Assembly: GCF_025631005.1 (NCBI RefSeq)
Contig: NZ_JAOTPL010000005.1
Coordinates: forward strand, 1-64,000
Length of the DNA: 64,000 bases
Direction: 5' to 3'
Source of the DNA: Haoranjiania flava
GTDB taxonomy: Bacteria; Bacteroidota; Bacteroidia; Chitinophagales; Chitinophagaceae
In this document: in pieces, positions 7,474 to 17,016 of the stretch
How the letters are laid out: each line of letters opens with the position of its first letter
How positions within the stretch are numbered: position 1 is the stretch's first letter
Program-made: the position numbers and the translations under genes
The notes under the pieces: model-generated
What the model was told of the DNA's origin: nothing
The model's database searches: none
Seen by the model: only the letters and a program-made list of their open reading frames with translations

Positions 7474-8820
7474 CTACAACTCCTTAATCTTAATGTTCTG
7501 AAACCAGACCTCATCGCCATGATCTTGTAATAAAATTTGTCCTTCCGCGGCATTGCCGAAATCGGGCCAGTCTTTGTATTTGCTGTAGTTTACCAGCGCG
7601 TTCCACATCTGGTTGTTACGCTCGTACTCAACAATTTTTACATCATTGAGCCAGTGCTCTACATGGTTGCCTTTTACTACGATCATGGCGGTATTAAAGA
7701 AGCCGCTGCGGAATGGTTTATTTTCTTTTGCCGGTATCAGGTCGTACAATGAGCCTAAAGTCCTGTTGCCTTTTACGCCCAGCTTAGCATCCGGATGAAC
7801 CTGGTCGTCCAGTATCTGGAATTCGCAGCCGATAGCAGAACCCGCGCCTTTATTAAGTTCCGGGTCTACAAAATATTTAATACCGCTGTTGGCGCCCTTG
7901 GTTATTTTAAAGTCTGCCTTCAGTATAAAGTTTTTAAATTTTTTTGTGGTGATAATGTCGCCGCCGTTGGTAGATTCCCCGCCGCCGCTTTTGAGCACCT
8001 TCAAAACATTGTGTTCCATCACCCAGCCTCTTTCCGGGAAAGAAGTGTGTTTAGCTGCGCGCCAGCCGTTTGTGGTTTTCCCGTCCCAAAGCAGTTGCCA
8101 GCCTTCGGATTTTTCCCTGGCCGACAGCGTGTTGGCAATGGCATTCACCTGCGGTATCTTATTCCCCTTCCTGGTGTATTTATGCAGGTCCTTATCTGCT
8201 ATGCGAATATTTTTCCAGCGGATGGTTTTTCCTTCATCTTTTTTATCGCCGATGGAATGCACCTGCAAGGCTATAAATCCTTCTGAAGTAACATTGTCCA
8301 GCAGGTCAGCGGCGGGCACATCATTTATCCAGGTGCGTATGAAATTGCCGATGGCTTCAATACGAGCCTTGTTCCATTCGTTTTGTTTGAAAGCCTTTTG
8401 TGCCGCGGGGTTTGCGGTTAAAGTGTACAGCCATCCCCTGCGCGCTTCATCGTAAATGCCGCCTGTCCATGCCCGTGGCGACGGGTCTATCTCGTACTGG
8501 TAGCCGTGTACCCTGCCGTTGTTGTATTCAGCCAGGCTATTGCTTCTGAACTGTACACCGGAGTTGAGGTCTTTATCTACCATAAATTCAAATTCCAGAA
8601 TAAAGTCTTTGTATTTTTTATCTGTAGCCAGAAAAGTGTTGGGTGTATTTGCCTGTGAAATGCCTGTGATCTCACCGTTTGCTGCTTTGTATGTTGCAGA
8701 GCCATTGAGTTTGGACCATCCGGTAAGGTCTTTGCCATTGAACAGGTATGTCCATTTTTGTGCAGCAGCAAAAGAGCAGCACATTGACAAAAGCAGGGTA
8801 AACAAAAGATAATGCTTCAT
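7474..8820 (-). CDS. secreted protein with two DUF1080 (3-keto-disaccharide hydrolase) domains
   Basis: 448 residues with a signal peptide ending near CSFAAAQ (about residue 21). Two concanavalin-like DUF1080 domains follow: one opening with YLFNGKDLTGWSKLNGS (about 25-215) and one with LLWDGKTTNGWRAAKH (about 243-448). The family includes 3-keto-glycoside hydrolases, which cleave sugars oxidised at C3, and carbohydrate-binding relatives. A Gfo/Idh/MocA oxidoreductase lies upstream on the same strand, the usual partner that makes or removes the 3-keto group. The start ATG at 8820 is followed directly upstream by repeat elements. Confidence 0.82.
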   Translation of the reverse strand: MKHYLLFTLLLSMCCSFAAAQKWTYLFNGKDLTGWSKLNGSATYKAANGEITGISQANTPNTFLATDKKYKDFILEFEFMVDKDLNSGVQFRSNSLAEYNNGRVHGYQYEIDPSPRAWTGGIYDEARRGWLYTLTANPAAQKAFKQNEWNKARIEAIGNFIRTWINDVPAADLLDNVTSEGFIALQVHSIGDKKDEGKTIRWKNIRIADKDLHKYTRKGNKIPQVNAIANTLSAREKSEGWQLLWDGKTTNGWRAAKHTSFPERGWVMEHNVLKVLKSGGGESTNGGDIITTKKFKNFILKADFKITKGANSGIKYFVDPELNKGAGSAIGCEFQILDDQVHPDAKLGVKGNRTLGSLYDLIPAKENKPFRSGFFNTAMIVVKGNHVEHWLNDVKIVEYERNNQMWNALVNYSKYKDWPDFGNAAEGQILLQDHGDEVWFQNIKIKEL

Positions 8821-8849
8821 GTGTGTATATTTTATTTTTCTTTATAGTC

Positions 8850-9335
8850 GCACGGAATAACCTTTATTCATTCGCGGTTGGTATGCAACTTTGCTTATGG
8901 CTATTTCATGTGTTAATATTTAAATTTTACTGTTTGCCACACAGAATAACCAAAACCTTCATTCTTTATTATCATTCTCGGTTGGTAAAGATTCGTAATC
9001 ATTATGGTTATTTCTTGTGTTAATATTTAATTTTTTCTGTTTGCCACACGGAATAACCAAAACCTTCATTCTTTATTATCATTCCCGGTTGGTGTAGATT
9101 CCTAATCTTTATGGTTATTTCATTCATATAATTTTAAGTTCGCCGCTTTGCGGCTAATGTTTTTGTGGAATGGAACGCTGATTATACATTTACCTGTGCG
9201 CGAAAAATTATCATGAGCGTTTCATGTGTTAATATTTAATTTTTACTGTTTGCCACACGGAATAACCAAAACCTTCATTCTTTATTATCATTCTCGGTTG
9301 GTATAGATTCCTAATCTTTATGGTTATTTCATGTG
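8850..9335. repeat. cluster of short interspersed repeats (four type A, one type B)
   Basis: The 636-base gap between genes holds no ORF I trust. Type A copies lie at about 8850-8912 (short form), 8938-9019, 9045-9126 and 9254-9335. The full form is about 82 bp with terminal inverted repeats CACACGGAATAACC and GGTTATTTCATGTG (CACATG form: one mismatch in 14). A type B copy lies at 9136-9228 and begins AGTTCGCCGCTTTGCGGC. Copies are joined by AT-rich spacers such as TTAATATTTAATTTTT. A small palindrome GCCCGCAAGCGGGC follows at 9350-9363. Size and ends suggest MITE- or REP-like elements. Confidence 0.8.
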
Positions 9336-9456
9336 TATTTATTTTAGTTTGCCCGCAAGCGGGCTATATTTTCTGTCCTGGGGCAATAGCAGGTAATTAT
9401 CGCAGCGTTGGATCGCCTTAGGCAAGAAGCTGTTTCCTTTAATTATTATTTCCTGA

Positions 9457-10878
9457 TCACACTTTATAAAACTCTTCCCACCCCTTTCTTGGCACAGGTC
9501 CTGCCAGTAGTGCATTGGCAAAGGCATCATTGGTGATCTGTTGTGTATGTGTATTGAATTGTAATTTTTTATTCACGCGTTGTGCAATTACACCGAGGGA
9601 GAATACCTGGCTTAGCGGCCCGTGGATTTCAAAAGGAGAGCGCGTTTTTTCCTGGCCACTGCAGGCAAGCAAAAAATTCGCAAAATGGTTAGAAGTGCTT
9701 TCCGGCACACGCGGCAGCTTGGAAGCCATAGCTTTTGCTTTTTCTTCAGGGATAATGGACAAGGTACTGCCGTGTGATCCACCTTTGAAAGTCAGCGTTT
9801 TACTGTAAATAATTTTGCCTGGATTTAATTTGGCCGGTTGAATGGTGTTGTTGCCTGCGGGCGGTATATTCGGGTCAAGCGCAGATGTGCCGTAGCCTTC
9901 CGGCACTTCAGGTATATTATCTACACCATCATACCAGGTAACATCTACAGGCGGCATTTTGCCTCTTGCCGCAAAACGGAATAAAATAGTAGATGCTTTA
10001 GGAAAGAAATAATCATTGTGCCCTTCGATCTTCAACGGGTTGATCTCGTAGGGAAGTTGCAGTTGCAGAAACTCGTGTGCTGTATCCAGAATGTGGGCGC
10101 CCCAATCGCCCAGCGCGCCCATGCCGAAATCGTACCAGGCGCGCCACTGGCCCATGTGAAAATCTTTGTTGTAGTCGTGATAAGGAATAGCTGCCAGCCA
10201 TTCGTCCCAGTCAAGCGTATCGGGTACAGGTTCAGCGGCAGGAAATTTTTTTATGTTCACATCCCAGTTGTGCCAGCGACGCGGAGCATTCATGTGCGCG
10301 GTAATAGCGGTAACATCTTTGATGATGCCTGCATCTTTCCAGGCTTTGAACTGAAAATAGTTTGCTTCGGAATGTCCCTGGTTGCCTACCTGGGTAACCA
10401 CCTTATTGTATTTCTTTGCGGCTTTGATCAGCAGTTCGGCTTCCAGGAAAGTCCTGGCCATGGGCTTTTCTACGTATACATGTTTACCTCTTCTTAGTGC
10501 ATCCATGCAGATAGGAAAGTGGGAGTGGTCCGGCGTACCTATACAGACGGCTTCCACGTGGTTGCCCATCTTATCAAACATTTCCCTGAAGTCTTTAAAT
10601 CTTTTAGCGCCGGGAAATGCATCCAGCATTTTTTGTGTATGTGCAGCGCCTAAGTCTGCATCGCAGAGGGCTACAATGTTCGCAAGGCCTGTTTTGTACA
10701 GCTCGCTGATGATGTCTGCACCGCGGTTGCCGATGCCTACGCAAGCCAGGTTAATTTTCCTGCCTGCATTTTTTATCCTGTTATAACCTGCTGCTGTGGA
10801 GGTGTTCCGCAGACCTGTAAGGGCAATTCCGGTTGAAGCTACGGCTGCCGTTTTTAAAAAGTTTCTTCTGCCTGGCAT
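9457..10878 (-). CDS. Tat-exported Gfo/Idh/MocA family oxidoreductase
   Basis: 473 residues. The N-terminus MPGRRNFLKTAAVASTG is a twin-arginine signal. A Rossmann NAD(P)-binding domain follows (INLACVGIGNRGADIISELY, about 42-61), with the family motif HVYVEKPMARTFLEAE (about 137-152) whose Lys is catalytic. C-terminal part: GQWRAWYDFGMGALGDWGAH, as in Bacteroidota and Planctomycetota members of this exported subgroup. Likely substrate is a sugar or 3-keto sugar in the periplasm; pairing with the DUF1080 gene downstream supports this. It ends in type A and B repeats and starts 83 bases from the left 73-bp direct repeat. Confidence 0.85.
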   Translation of the reverse strand: MPGRRNFLKTAAVASTGIALTGLRNTSTAAGYNRIKNAGRKINLACVGIGNRGADIISELYKTGLANIVALCDADLGAAHTQKMLDAFPGAKRFKDFREMFDKMGNHVEAVCIGTPDHSHFPICMDALRRGKHVYVEKPMARTFLEAELLIKAAKKYNKVVTQVGNQGHSEANYFQFKAWKDAGIIKDVTAITAHMNAPRRWHNWDVNIKKFPAAEPVPDTLDWDEWLAAIPYHDYNKDFHMGQWRAWYDFGMGALGDWGAHILDTAHEFLQLQLPYEINPLKIEGHNDYFFPKASTILFRFAARGKMPPVDVTWYDGVDNIPEVPEGYGTSALDPNIPPAGNNTIQPAKLNPGKIIYSKTLTFKGGSHGSTLSIIPEEKAKAMASKLPRVPESTSNHFANFLLACSGQEKTRSPFEIHGPLSQVFSLGVIAQRVNKKLQFNTHTQQITNDAFANALLAGPVPRKGWEEFYKV

Positions 10879-10961
10879 GATTAAATTATTTTCATTAAAA
10901 GGGTAGATAAATCAAATTTAGTTCTTTTTCCTAATGCCAGCTATGTGAGTCAATATTTTTC

Positions 10962-11034
10962 CCTAAAAATACATCGTCTTATACGGATATCGTACCAGGT
11001 ACATTTCTCTTACTTTGAGCAGGATAAATTCGCG
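10962..11034. repeat. left 73-bp direct repeat (copy of the hflX 3' end)
   Basis: These 73 bases are identical to 21724-21796, where they encode the last codons of hflX (ending KTMYF and stop, - strand). Here they are an orphan fragment in the 275-base gap between the Gfo/Idh gene and the sigma factor. Such a displaced gene end is what site-specific insertion into a 3' end leaves behind. Confidence 0.92.
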
Positions 11035-11116
11035 TAAAAACCACATTGCTTTTATTTATCAGCTAAAGAAAAATGTTGTTAATGTAAACTTAATATTATA
11101 CATTTGATAGACTCCT

Positions 11117-11124
11117 TATTTTTG
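11117..11124 (+). promoter_or_regulatory. candidate -7 box for the ECF sigma gene
   Basis: TATTTTTG fits the Bacteroidota TAnnTTTG -7 element, 29 bases before the ATG at 11154. A -33 TTTG at the right spacing is not evident. Confidence 0.3.
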
Positions 11125-11153
11125 TTTCGATATCACGTAAAACAAATATTGTA

Positions 11154-11693
11154 ATGGACGTAGAAACTTTACATAATTTAAAAGAGGGTAGTTGTACGGC
11201 ATTCAAAACTATTTATCAGAAATGGAAAAGCAAAGTTTATTTCTATTTTTTATCAAAAACCAAAGATGAAGAAGCTGCCAAAGAACTTACACAGCTAACC
11301 TTTATAAAATTATGGGAATATAGATCTTCTGTTGACATCCGCTTGAGTACAGAACAACAGCTTTTTCAAAAAGCAAGACTTATTTTCATTGACCATTTAC
11401 GAAAGCAGGCACGCGAAAGAAACTTGTATAAGACAGATATTGCTACAATACAACATCATCAGTGTTACTCTCCGCACAATTCCTATGAAGAGAGCGACGC
11501 GCTTCAGCTGGCTATTGAATCTTTACCAAAAAGCAGACAGCAAATTTTCAGATTGAAATATATTCAGGGTTATTCTTATAAAGAAATATCAGATCATCTA
11601 TCTATTTCCCCTAAAACAATAGATAATCAACTGCTGAAAGCTTTAAAGCAATTGCGCAAAAAACTTCGATTCAAAGGAGCGATATTTTTATAA
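11154..11693 (+). CDS. ECF sigma factor (RNA polymerase sigma-70 family)
   Basis: 179 residues, full size. Region 2 is KTIYQKWKSKVYFYFLSKTK with EEAAKELTQLTFIKLWEYRS (about 20-60); region 4 is LPKSRQQIFRLKYIQGYSYKEISDHLSISPKTIDNQLLKALK (about 123-165), including its helix-turn-helix. This Bacteroidota type normally sits beside fecR and drives a SusC/SusD operon. Here it is convergent with the EEP gene at the downstream end of the operon, about 9 kb from fecR (20586-21644). It probably still recognises the fecR-susC promoter. Confidence 0.9.
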   Translation: MDVETLHNLKEGSCTAFKTIYQKWKSKVYFYFLSKTKDEEAAKELTQLTFIKLWEYRSSVDIRLSTEQQLFQKARLIFIDHLRKQARERNLYKTDIATIQHHQCYSPHNSYEESDALQLAIESLPKSRQQIFRLKYIQGYSYKEISDHLSISPKTIDNQLLKALKQLRKKLRFKGAIFL

Positions 11694-11724
11694 TAATAAC
11701 AATTTGTATAATTCCTATTGTGCA

Positions 11725-12516
11725 TTATTTTATTTCAAGATCTGCCCAATATGGTAAATGATCGGACTCGTAGGTTGCTTCGGTCATTACCTTTTCGTTG
11801 ACTAATGAAAAAGTGTTTTTGTTAGAATAAAAAATAAAATCTATTTTCCTGTTAGGTTTTATGTTGGGGATAGTTGGCTCATGCCTGTTGCTTGCATCCG
11901 TAAAAAAAGTTTTTAATTTGCTTACAGAAGCGCTGTTGCTCACCGCATTAAAATCGCCTGCTATTATTATCGGAGTTTTATGTTGAACCGTTTCTAATAT
12001 TTTTTCTATCTGCATTATACGGTTTTTTTCATTGTTTACATCAAGATGGGTAGACCCGAACCAGATATATTTTTTGTTCGGCAAGTGTACTTTTGCCATC
12101 GCAAGTACACGGTCCTCACTCCTTATGCTTTCAAGCTTGGGTAATGACGTTGTAGTTGTATCTGTAAGTTTGTACTTAGATAAAATGCCTACGCCATAGG
12201 CGCCACCTTCGAAAGAAATGGCTTTGCCAAAATAGTAATACATATGGAGAAGTTTTGCCAGCTCTTGCAGTTGAAATACTTTTCCTGATCTGATAGTTAC
12301 GCTATCTAATTCCTGAATGGCAACAATATCAGCTTTTGAGTTTCTAATTACTTTAGCAATGGCGTCAAGCTTTATAATAGACTTGTCTTCAGACGGCGGA
12401 TTAGCGTGATGAATATTATAGGTAAGTACACGTACAATTGTTTTGTGTGATGGATTGTTTTGAACATAACATGCTGAAAAGAAAAAGATTGATCCTACAA
12501 TAAGTAATTTTTTCAT
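11725..12516 (-). CDS. EEP-family lipoprotein (endonuclease/exonuclease/phosphatase)
   Basis: 263 residues. A short lipoprotein signal ends at FFFSAC (Cys about 16). EEP motifs are all present: LTYNIHHANPPSEDK, DIVAIQELDS (metal-binding Glu), FGSTHLDVNN, IIIAGDFNAVS, KIDFIFYS and ESDHLPYWADL (catalytic Asp-His). These Mg-dependent enzymes cut phosphoester bonds in DNA, phospholipids or inositol phosphates; the sequence does not tell which. It is the last gene of the fecR-susC-susD operon and resembles the EEP gene at 14235, suggesting duplicated function on a phosphodiester substrate at the cell surface. Confidence 0.85.
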   Translation of the reverse strand: MKKLLIVGSIFFFSACYVQNNPSHKTIVRVLTYNIHHANPPSEDKSIIKLDAIAKVIRNSKADIVAIQELDSVTIRSGKVFQLQELAKLLHMYYYFGKAISFEGGAYGVGILSKYKLTDTTTTSLPKLESIRSEDRVLAMAKVHLPNKKYIWFGSTHLDVNNEKNRIMQIEKILETVQHKTPIIIAGDFNAVSNSASVSKLKTFFTDASNRHEPTIPNIKPNRKIDFIFYSNKNTFSLVNEKVMTEATYESDHLPYWADLEIK

Positions 12517-12534
12517 TTTTATGAATTTATTAGA

Positions 12535-12582
12535 AAACTTCTACAGCAGCTTTTGTACTTACTTGGTCACTGCAGAAGTTTT
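12535..12582 (-). terminator. hairpin between lipoprotein and EEP genes
   Basis: AAAACTTCTACAG (12535-12547) pairs with CTGCAGAAGTTTT (12569-12581) with one mismatch. On the - strand the second arm is followed by TTTTCTAAT, so it could be a weak terminator or an RNA processing or stabilising hairpin that lowers expression of the last EEP gene. Confidence 0.4.
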
Positions 12583-12593
12583 ATTTGTCTGTA

Positions 12594-14222
12594 TTATGGA
12601 TAATTAAATAAAGAAACCGGATTGAATTTAGTGCGCATATCTTCTGCAGGAACAACTATATCCAGTACTACAGTGCCTTTTTCGGAGCCGGCATTTGTAT
12701 AAGCCTTAACCAATGCTAATCCGAATGCCTGATTGTTGACTGCGCCTGTTGCAACGTCCCAGCTGCCCCATCCGAATATGAAGCCTGTTCCTATTACAGG
12801 GTCTCCGCTTATTCGCCGGTTGGTTGTAGTAATGTTGTAATTTTCTCCAATCGGAGCAGGTCCTTTAATATTGACATTAATATAATTATCCAAGTTGCTG
12901 TCCCAGATCAGAGTATCTAAAGCAGCGGGCGTTACACTTCTTCTGTTTGCTGTTACCATTGTATAAGTAGCTTTTGTAAATCCTGCCATATAAGGAGCTA
13001 CAGCTGTTTTATAAGCAGCCCCTGCGGTAAATATGTAAGGAGGCACAAATCTGAAAGCATTGTTGTAAATGATGGAGCCAAAGTCTATCATATCCTGCGC
13101 TGCAGCAGCGTTGGTCACATCAAATACATGTGGCGATTTATATGCAGAGAACCAGTTGTTTTTGCCGGGGCCAATCTCTGTTGTAAGTACAATATCTCTA
13201 AATCTTAGGAGCCTCCTGTTTACCTTGAGCACAGGTAGTTCAATCACCTGCATTTTGCCTCCCTGGTTAGTTGCTGAAATTCTTATAGCCTGAATCTCTA
13301 AAGCTCCTGTATAATTTATCTCAAATTTAAAATCATCTGGAGGTGTGCCTGGCTGCAGGTTTTGTTCGGCTGTATAAGTTCCGTTTTGTTTTATGGCATA
13401 AGAAAGGCTGCTTATATCAGATCCGGAAGAAATATTGCCTGATATCTTGTTTGTGCTATCAACATATAAATTAGCTATACTGGTAATGTTGCCTGTAAGG
13501 GTGATGCTGATAGCATCATCTACTACCGCTCCTATTTTAAAAGTATCTACTACAGTACCACCATAAATATTTTTTGCTGATAAGATGATGGCTGTTAAAC
13601 TCTTTGATACCAATACATTTGTTGAGAATGATGTGCTTTTTTTATCGCTAAAAGCAATGGGTGTTTCCTGGGATACAACACCATCTTTAAGTGTTTTATA
13701 AGATATAGATGCCAGATCGTATTTTGAGGTAATATTTCCATTGATGAGCAGTTTTTTATTCTCGAAAACAGTTGCCTGGTATTTAATGCCGTCTTTAAAT
13801 GAAAGTACAGGTAGTTCCCTGATCTCAGCCATGGTAATATGAACCTCTGAGCTGTAGTTGTTTTTATCGAAAGAAACAATCACCAGTTCCAGCATAGAAG
13901 GTGCAATTTTAAATACAATTTCCTGTTGTACAGATGTAGGAAAGTTTGTAAAGTCTACATTCACCGGCGTTTCTGATCTTGTACCATTGGCGGTCTGAGT
14001 AATAAAAAAATAGGAAAAACGCTTTATGCCTGCTTCTGAAAGAAGGCTAACGGGAATGGTGACCTCATCGCCAACATTTATACCTTTAATATTCTCATAT
14101 TCTTTTGAAATATTAATTTGGGGGCCACTGCCACTATATTCTATCCATTCAGTTTTTTTGCAGCTTGCCAGGAGAAACAACAAAGTAAGGATGCTGAAAA
14201 TATTTATAAATCTGGTATTCAT
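12594..14222 (-). CDS. SusE/SusF-position surface lipoprotein, DUF-type
   Basis: 542 residues with lipobox LFLLASCKK (Cys about 21). The mature protein looks all-beta: repeated segments of about 80-90 residues such as GINVGDEVTIPVSLLSEAG and ITLTGNITSIANLYVDSTNK suggest tandem Ig-like folds (about 30-330), followed by a distinct C-terminal domain (RFRDIVLTTEIGPGKNNWFS onward). No catalytic motif is recognised. It lies between the two EEP genes downstream of susD, where SusE/F-like glycan- or substrate-binding lipoproteins are found, so a surface binding role is likely. Substrate unknown. Confidence 0.65.
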   Translation of the reverse strand: MNTRFINIFSILTLLFLLASCKKTEWIEYSGSGPQINISKEYENIKGINVGDEVTIPVSLLSEAGIKRFSYFFITQTANGTRSETPVNVDFTNFPTSVQQEIVFKIAPSMLELVIVSFDKNNYSSEVHITMAEIRELPVLSFKDGIKYQATVFENKKLLINGNITSKYDLASISYKTLKDGVVSQETPIAFSDKKSTSFSTNVLVSKSLTAIILSAKNIYGGTVVDTFKIGAVVDDAISITLTGNITSIANLYVDSTNKISGNISSGSDISSLSYAIKQNGTYTAEQNLQPGTPPDDFKFEINYTGALEIQAIRISATNQGGKMQVIELPVLKVNRRLLRFRDIVLTTEIGPGKNNWFSAYKSPHVFDVTNAAAAQDMIDFGSIIYNNAFRFVPPYIFTAGAAYKTAVAPYMAGFTKATYTMVTANRRSVTPAALDTLIWDSNLDNYINVNIKGPAPIGENYNITTTNRRISGDPVIGTGFIFGWGSWDVATGAVNNQAFGLALVKAYTNAGSEKGTVVLDIVVPAEDMRTKFNPVSLFNYP

Positions 14223-14234
14223 ATTGCTTAAATT

Positions 14235-15116
14235 TTATCTGTTAATTTTTAATTCTGCCACAACCGGAAGATGGTCTGATGCATAAAATTCAGGTATGGT
14301 AATGTGTGAATTTACAGTAAAGGCTGCTGTTGGTTTATATGCCAGTATATCTATTACTGACTGCGGATTTTGCGCGCTGAAAGTACGCGGGCACGCTCCT
14401 CCTTTACAGGTGCGGGTGAAGGCTGCGTCAAAAATGTTGTAAAATTCATTGGCCGTTTCCGTTTCATTGAAATCGCCGCCCAATACTACCCTGTAACTTT
14501 GAGAGCCAAGATGAGCTACAATATCTTTTATTTGTTGTAAACGATTGGTAGAGCTGTTGTGCTGCAAATGAGTAACAGCAGCTAAAACAGAGTCTACTCC
14601 CGGAAGGTCTACAATAGCAGTTCCTAATACACGCTGTTCGGTAGCGTCGCTTTCTTTAGTGAGATTATATTTCCGGATATTTTTTAACGGATATTTGCTG
14701 AGCATAGCCACACCATAAAACCCGCTGTTTTGAGCCTTTGCGGAGTAGAAAACAGCATTCATGTTTGTCAGCTTGCCAAGCGTTAAAGCCATATCCCCTT
14801 TATAACCATTTCTGCCTGTGCCCTTATCCACTTCCTGCAAAAAAACAATGTCAGGATTGCCCCGTTTTATAGCTTCTGCAATGGCCAAGGTGTCTACTTC
14901 ACCCGGCTTGGAAGGAGGGTTGCTGATATGAATATTATATGTCATTATTTTTAAAGCAGACAACAGCTCTTGACCATCATTATTGCCTCCTATGGAAGAT
15001 GCGTTTTCGTTTGGTAATTCTATATATGTTGCCGGGCCTTCAGGCATATAAGGCTGTTTATTGCACGCTATTATAAATAATAAGACTGCGGCCGCTGGTA
15101 TAAATATTTTATTCAT
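14235..15116 (-). CDS. EEP-family lipoprotein (endonuclease/exonuclease/phosphatase)
   Basis: 293 residues; lipobox LFIIACNK (Cys about 18). Motifs: IMTYNIHISNPPSKP, DIVFLQEVDKGTGRNG, AVTHLQHNSSTNR, VVLGGDFNETE, VIDILAYKP and ASDHLPVVAELK. It shares with the EEP protein at 11725 the YNIH-NPPS opening and overall plan, so the two look like paralogues. It follows susD by 93 bases and precedes the 542-residue lipoprotein by 12 bases. Possible substrates are extracellular DNA, phospholipid or a phosphodiester-linked glycan; not determined. Confidence 0.85.
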   Translation of the reverse strand: MNKIFIPAAAVLLFIIACNKQPYMPEGPATYIELPNENASSIGGNNDGQELLSALKIMTYNIHISNPPSKPGEVDTLAIAEAIKRGNPDIVFLQEVDKGTGRNGYKGDMALTLGKLTNMNAVFYSAKAQNSGFYGVAMLSKYPLKNIRKYNLTKESDATEQRVLGTAIVDLPGVDSVLAAVTHLQHNSSTNRLQQIKDIVAHLGSQSYRVVLGGDFNETETANEFYNIFDAAFTRTCKGGACPRTFSAQNPQSVIDILAYKPTAAFTVNSHITIPEFYASDHLPVVAELKINR

Positions 15117-15209
15117 CGGTATATTTTTATTGTTTAAATGGTTCTAAGTTGTCAAGAAGTGATATAGCATTCTTATATATATAATTATTGCATTTATTCT
15201 TTAAAATAT

Positions 15210-16973
15210 TTACTGTTTCCAACCCGGATTTTGTGTGAGATTTGGATTCAACCGCAAATCTTCCAGTGGTAGCGGGAACAGGTAATCACGATCTTCCCGG
15301 AAAGTTTTAATGATGTTTCTATTGGTAATAATATTGCCTTTTGTTTCTTGGTCCAGCTCACTTACGGGCATCTGATAGATTCCGGCAGCAGGTGGTTTAT
15401 TGCCGGTATAAATCTCAATTTCAAATGTGCCGTTATTATCAAGATCAAATCTGCCTGCACTCGGGAAATACATACCTTTGAATGGCGTGGCAAGAAGGTG
15501 TCCTTCTTTCCAGCGCATCAAATCGTCCCAGCGGTTATTGTTTTCCATGACCAGTTCAATACGCCGTTCGCGACGGATTTCAAGAATCACACCTTTATTT
15601 GTACCGCTTACGTTTTTATACATACCTGACTGGTAGGGATCCGGATTTGCATTGGCGTCTGCCAGGGAAAGGTTTGGCATCCCTACTCTGCCTCTGAGTA
15701 GTTTTATGGAACGGTCAATATCTTCCTGTGTCAATGTTCCCAGCTCTGCCTTGGCTTCAGCATAATTGAGCAGAACTTCTCCGTACCTGAATAGCAAAAG
15801 ATCCTGATAAGACTGGCTACTTAAATCCATTGTTGCGGCGTTCAGCCACTTGATAGGTTGATAGCCTGTCATTGTTGAGGCAAAGTTTACCGGTGAAATT
15901 GTAGTAGCTCCAATACGCGTATATCCGGGCAGTTTTATTGTTTGTCCCAGCCTGGGGTCTCTGTTTTGTACTTCTTTAAAGTACTGAAGCGTATCATATC
16001 CCGGTATGTCTGTAAATCTTGAGCCGTCTGCCATCAGGTAACTGTTCACCAATCTTTTTTCAAGTCCGGGTTTGCCCTGTGTAGTTGAGGTGAAGTAAAA
16101 CTGGAGATTGTGCCTCAAGCCTAAATCATTTGAAAACCGGCGGCCCAAAATAACTTCTGTTGCAACCGGTTCTAAGGTCATATTCGCGAATAGATCAGTA
16201 TATGGCTTGCCGGTAGGTCCGTTAATTCCGGTGTATAAGCTGTATTGTCCGGAATTCATTAGTTCGAATGATGCATTTACACATTCATTAAGAAAACGAT
16301 CAGCATCCTGTAAGTTAAACTCTGTATGATATTTGCGCCAGGTTCCTTCGTATAGAGTTACTCTTGATTTTAATGCTAATGCTGTCCATTTCGTAATTCT
16401 TTCTAAGCTTTTAGCAGTGCCCAGATGGTCAATAGCAAAATTAAGATCTGCCAAAACAGAATCCATTACCAGGGTACGCGGATCTCTTGCCTTCATAAGG
16501 TTTGCTTCATCATTTGTTTCTATAACAGTACTAAACCAAGGGACATCGCCATACCACCTTACTTTATCAAAATAAAACAGTGCTCTGAAGAATCTTGCCA
16601 ATCCCATGTATTTGTTGCGAATGTCTACATTAGGGAAATTTTTTACATTACTACTGTTTAAAAAGAAGTTGATATTCCTTAGCGGTTGCCAGTTCCATCT
16701 TGTTGCATCCGTAGTAGGGATATTTCTTATGCCGCTGATTTCGCCGCTTACAGATGATTTAACCACGTTATCGTAATCTTCACCATAGATATAAGTTGCA
16801 GATGGCAAATTTTCATAAAAAGAGTTTGTATAGGATCTCAGATCATTCTCTGTTTTAAAAAATGTTTGTGGCGAAAAAGATGCTGTTGGATATTGCTCCA
16901 GTAAGTCTTTGTTGCATGATGCTGCCACTATGAGCAACAACAGAGTGGTATATTTAAAAGATTTTCTATTCAT
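15210..16973 (-). CDS. SusD/RagB-family outer-membrane nutrient-binding lipoprotein
   Basis: 587 residues; lipobox LIVAASCNKDLLEQYP (Cys about 20). The family N-terminus FSPQTFFKTENDLRSYTNSF and TPR-like segments (MGLARFFRALFYFDKVRWYGDVPWF at about 123-147, shown in part) are clear, as is the C-terminal RRERRIELVMENNNRWDDLM. SusD lids the SusC channel and captures the substrate. It follows susC by about 140 bases containing one type A repeat. Mates are the SusC at 17116 and the EEP lipoproteins downstream. Confidence 0.93.
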   Translation of the reverse strand: MNRKSFKYTTLLLLIVAASCNKDLLEQYPTASFSPQTFFKTENDLRSYTNSFYENLPSATYIYGEDYDNVVKSSVSGEISGIRNIPTTDATRWNWQPLRNINFFLNSSNVKNFPNVDIRNKYMGLARFFRALFYFDKVRWYGDVPWFSTVIETNDEANLMKARDPRTLVMDSVLADLNFAIDHLGTAKSLERITKWTALALKSRVTLYEGTWRKYHTEFNLQDADRFLNECVNASFELMNSGQYSLYTGINGPTGKPYTDLFANMTLEPVATEVILGRRFSNDLGLRHNLQFYFTSTTQGKPGLEKRLVNSYLMADGSRFTDIPGYDTLQYFKEVQNRDPRLGQTIKLPGYTRIGATTISPVNFASTMTGYQPIKWLNAATMDLSSQSYQDLLLFRYGEVLLNYAEAKAELGTLTQEDIDRSIKLLRGRVGMPNLSLADANANPDPYQSGMYKNVSGTNKGVILEIRRERRIELVMENNNRWDDLMRWKEGHLLATPFKGMYFPSAGRFDLDNNGTFEIEIYTGNKPPAAGIYQMPVSELDQETKGNIITNRNIIKTFREDRDYLFPLPLEDLRLNPNLTQNPGWKQ

Positions 16974-17016
16974 GTGTTAATATTTCATGTGTGTATAATT
17001 AATTTTTTCTGTTTGC

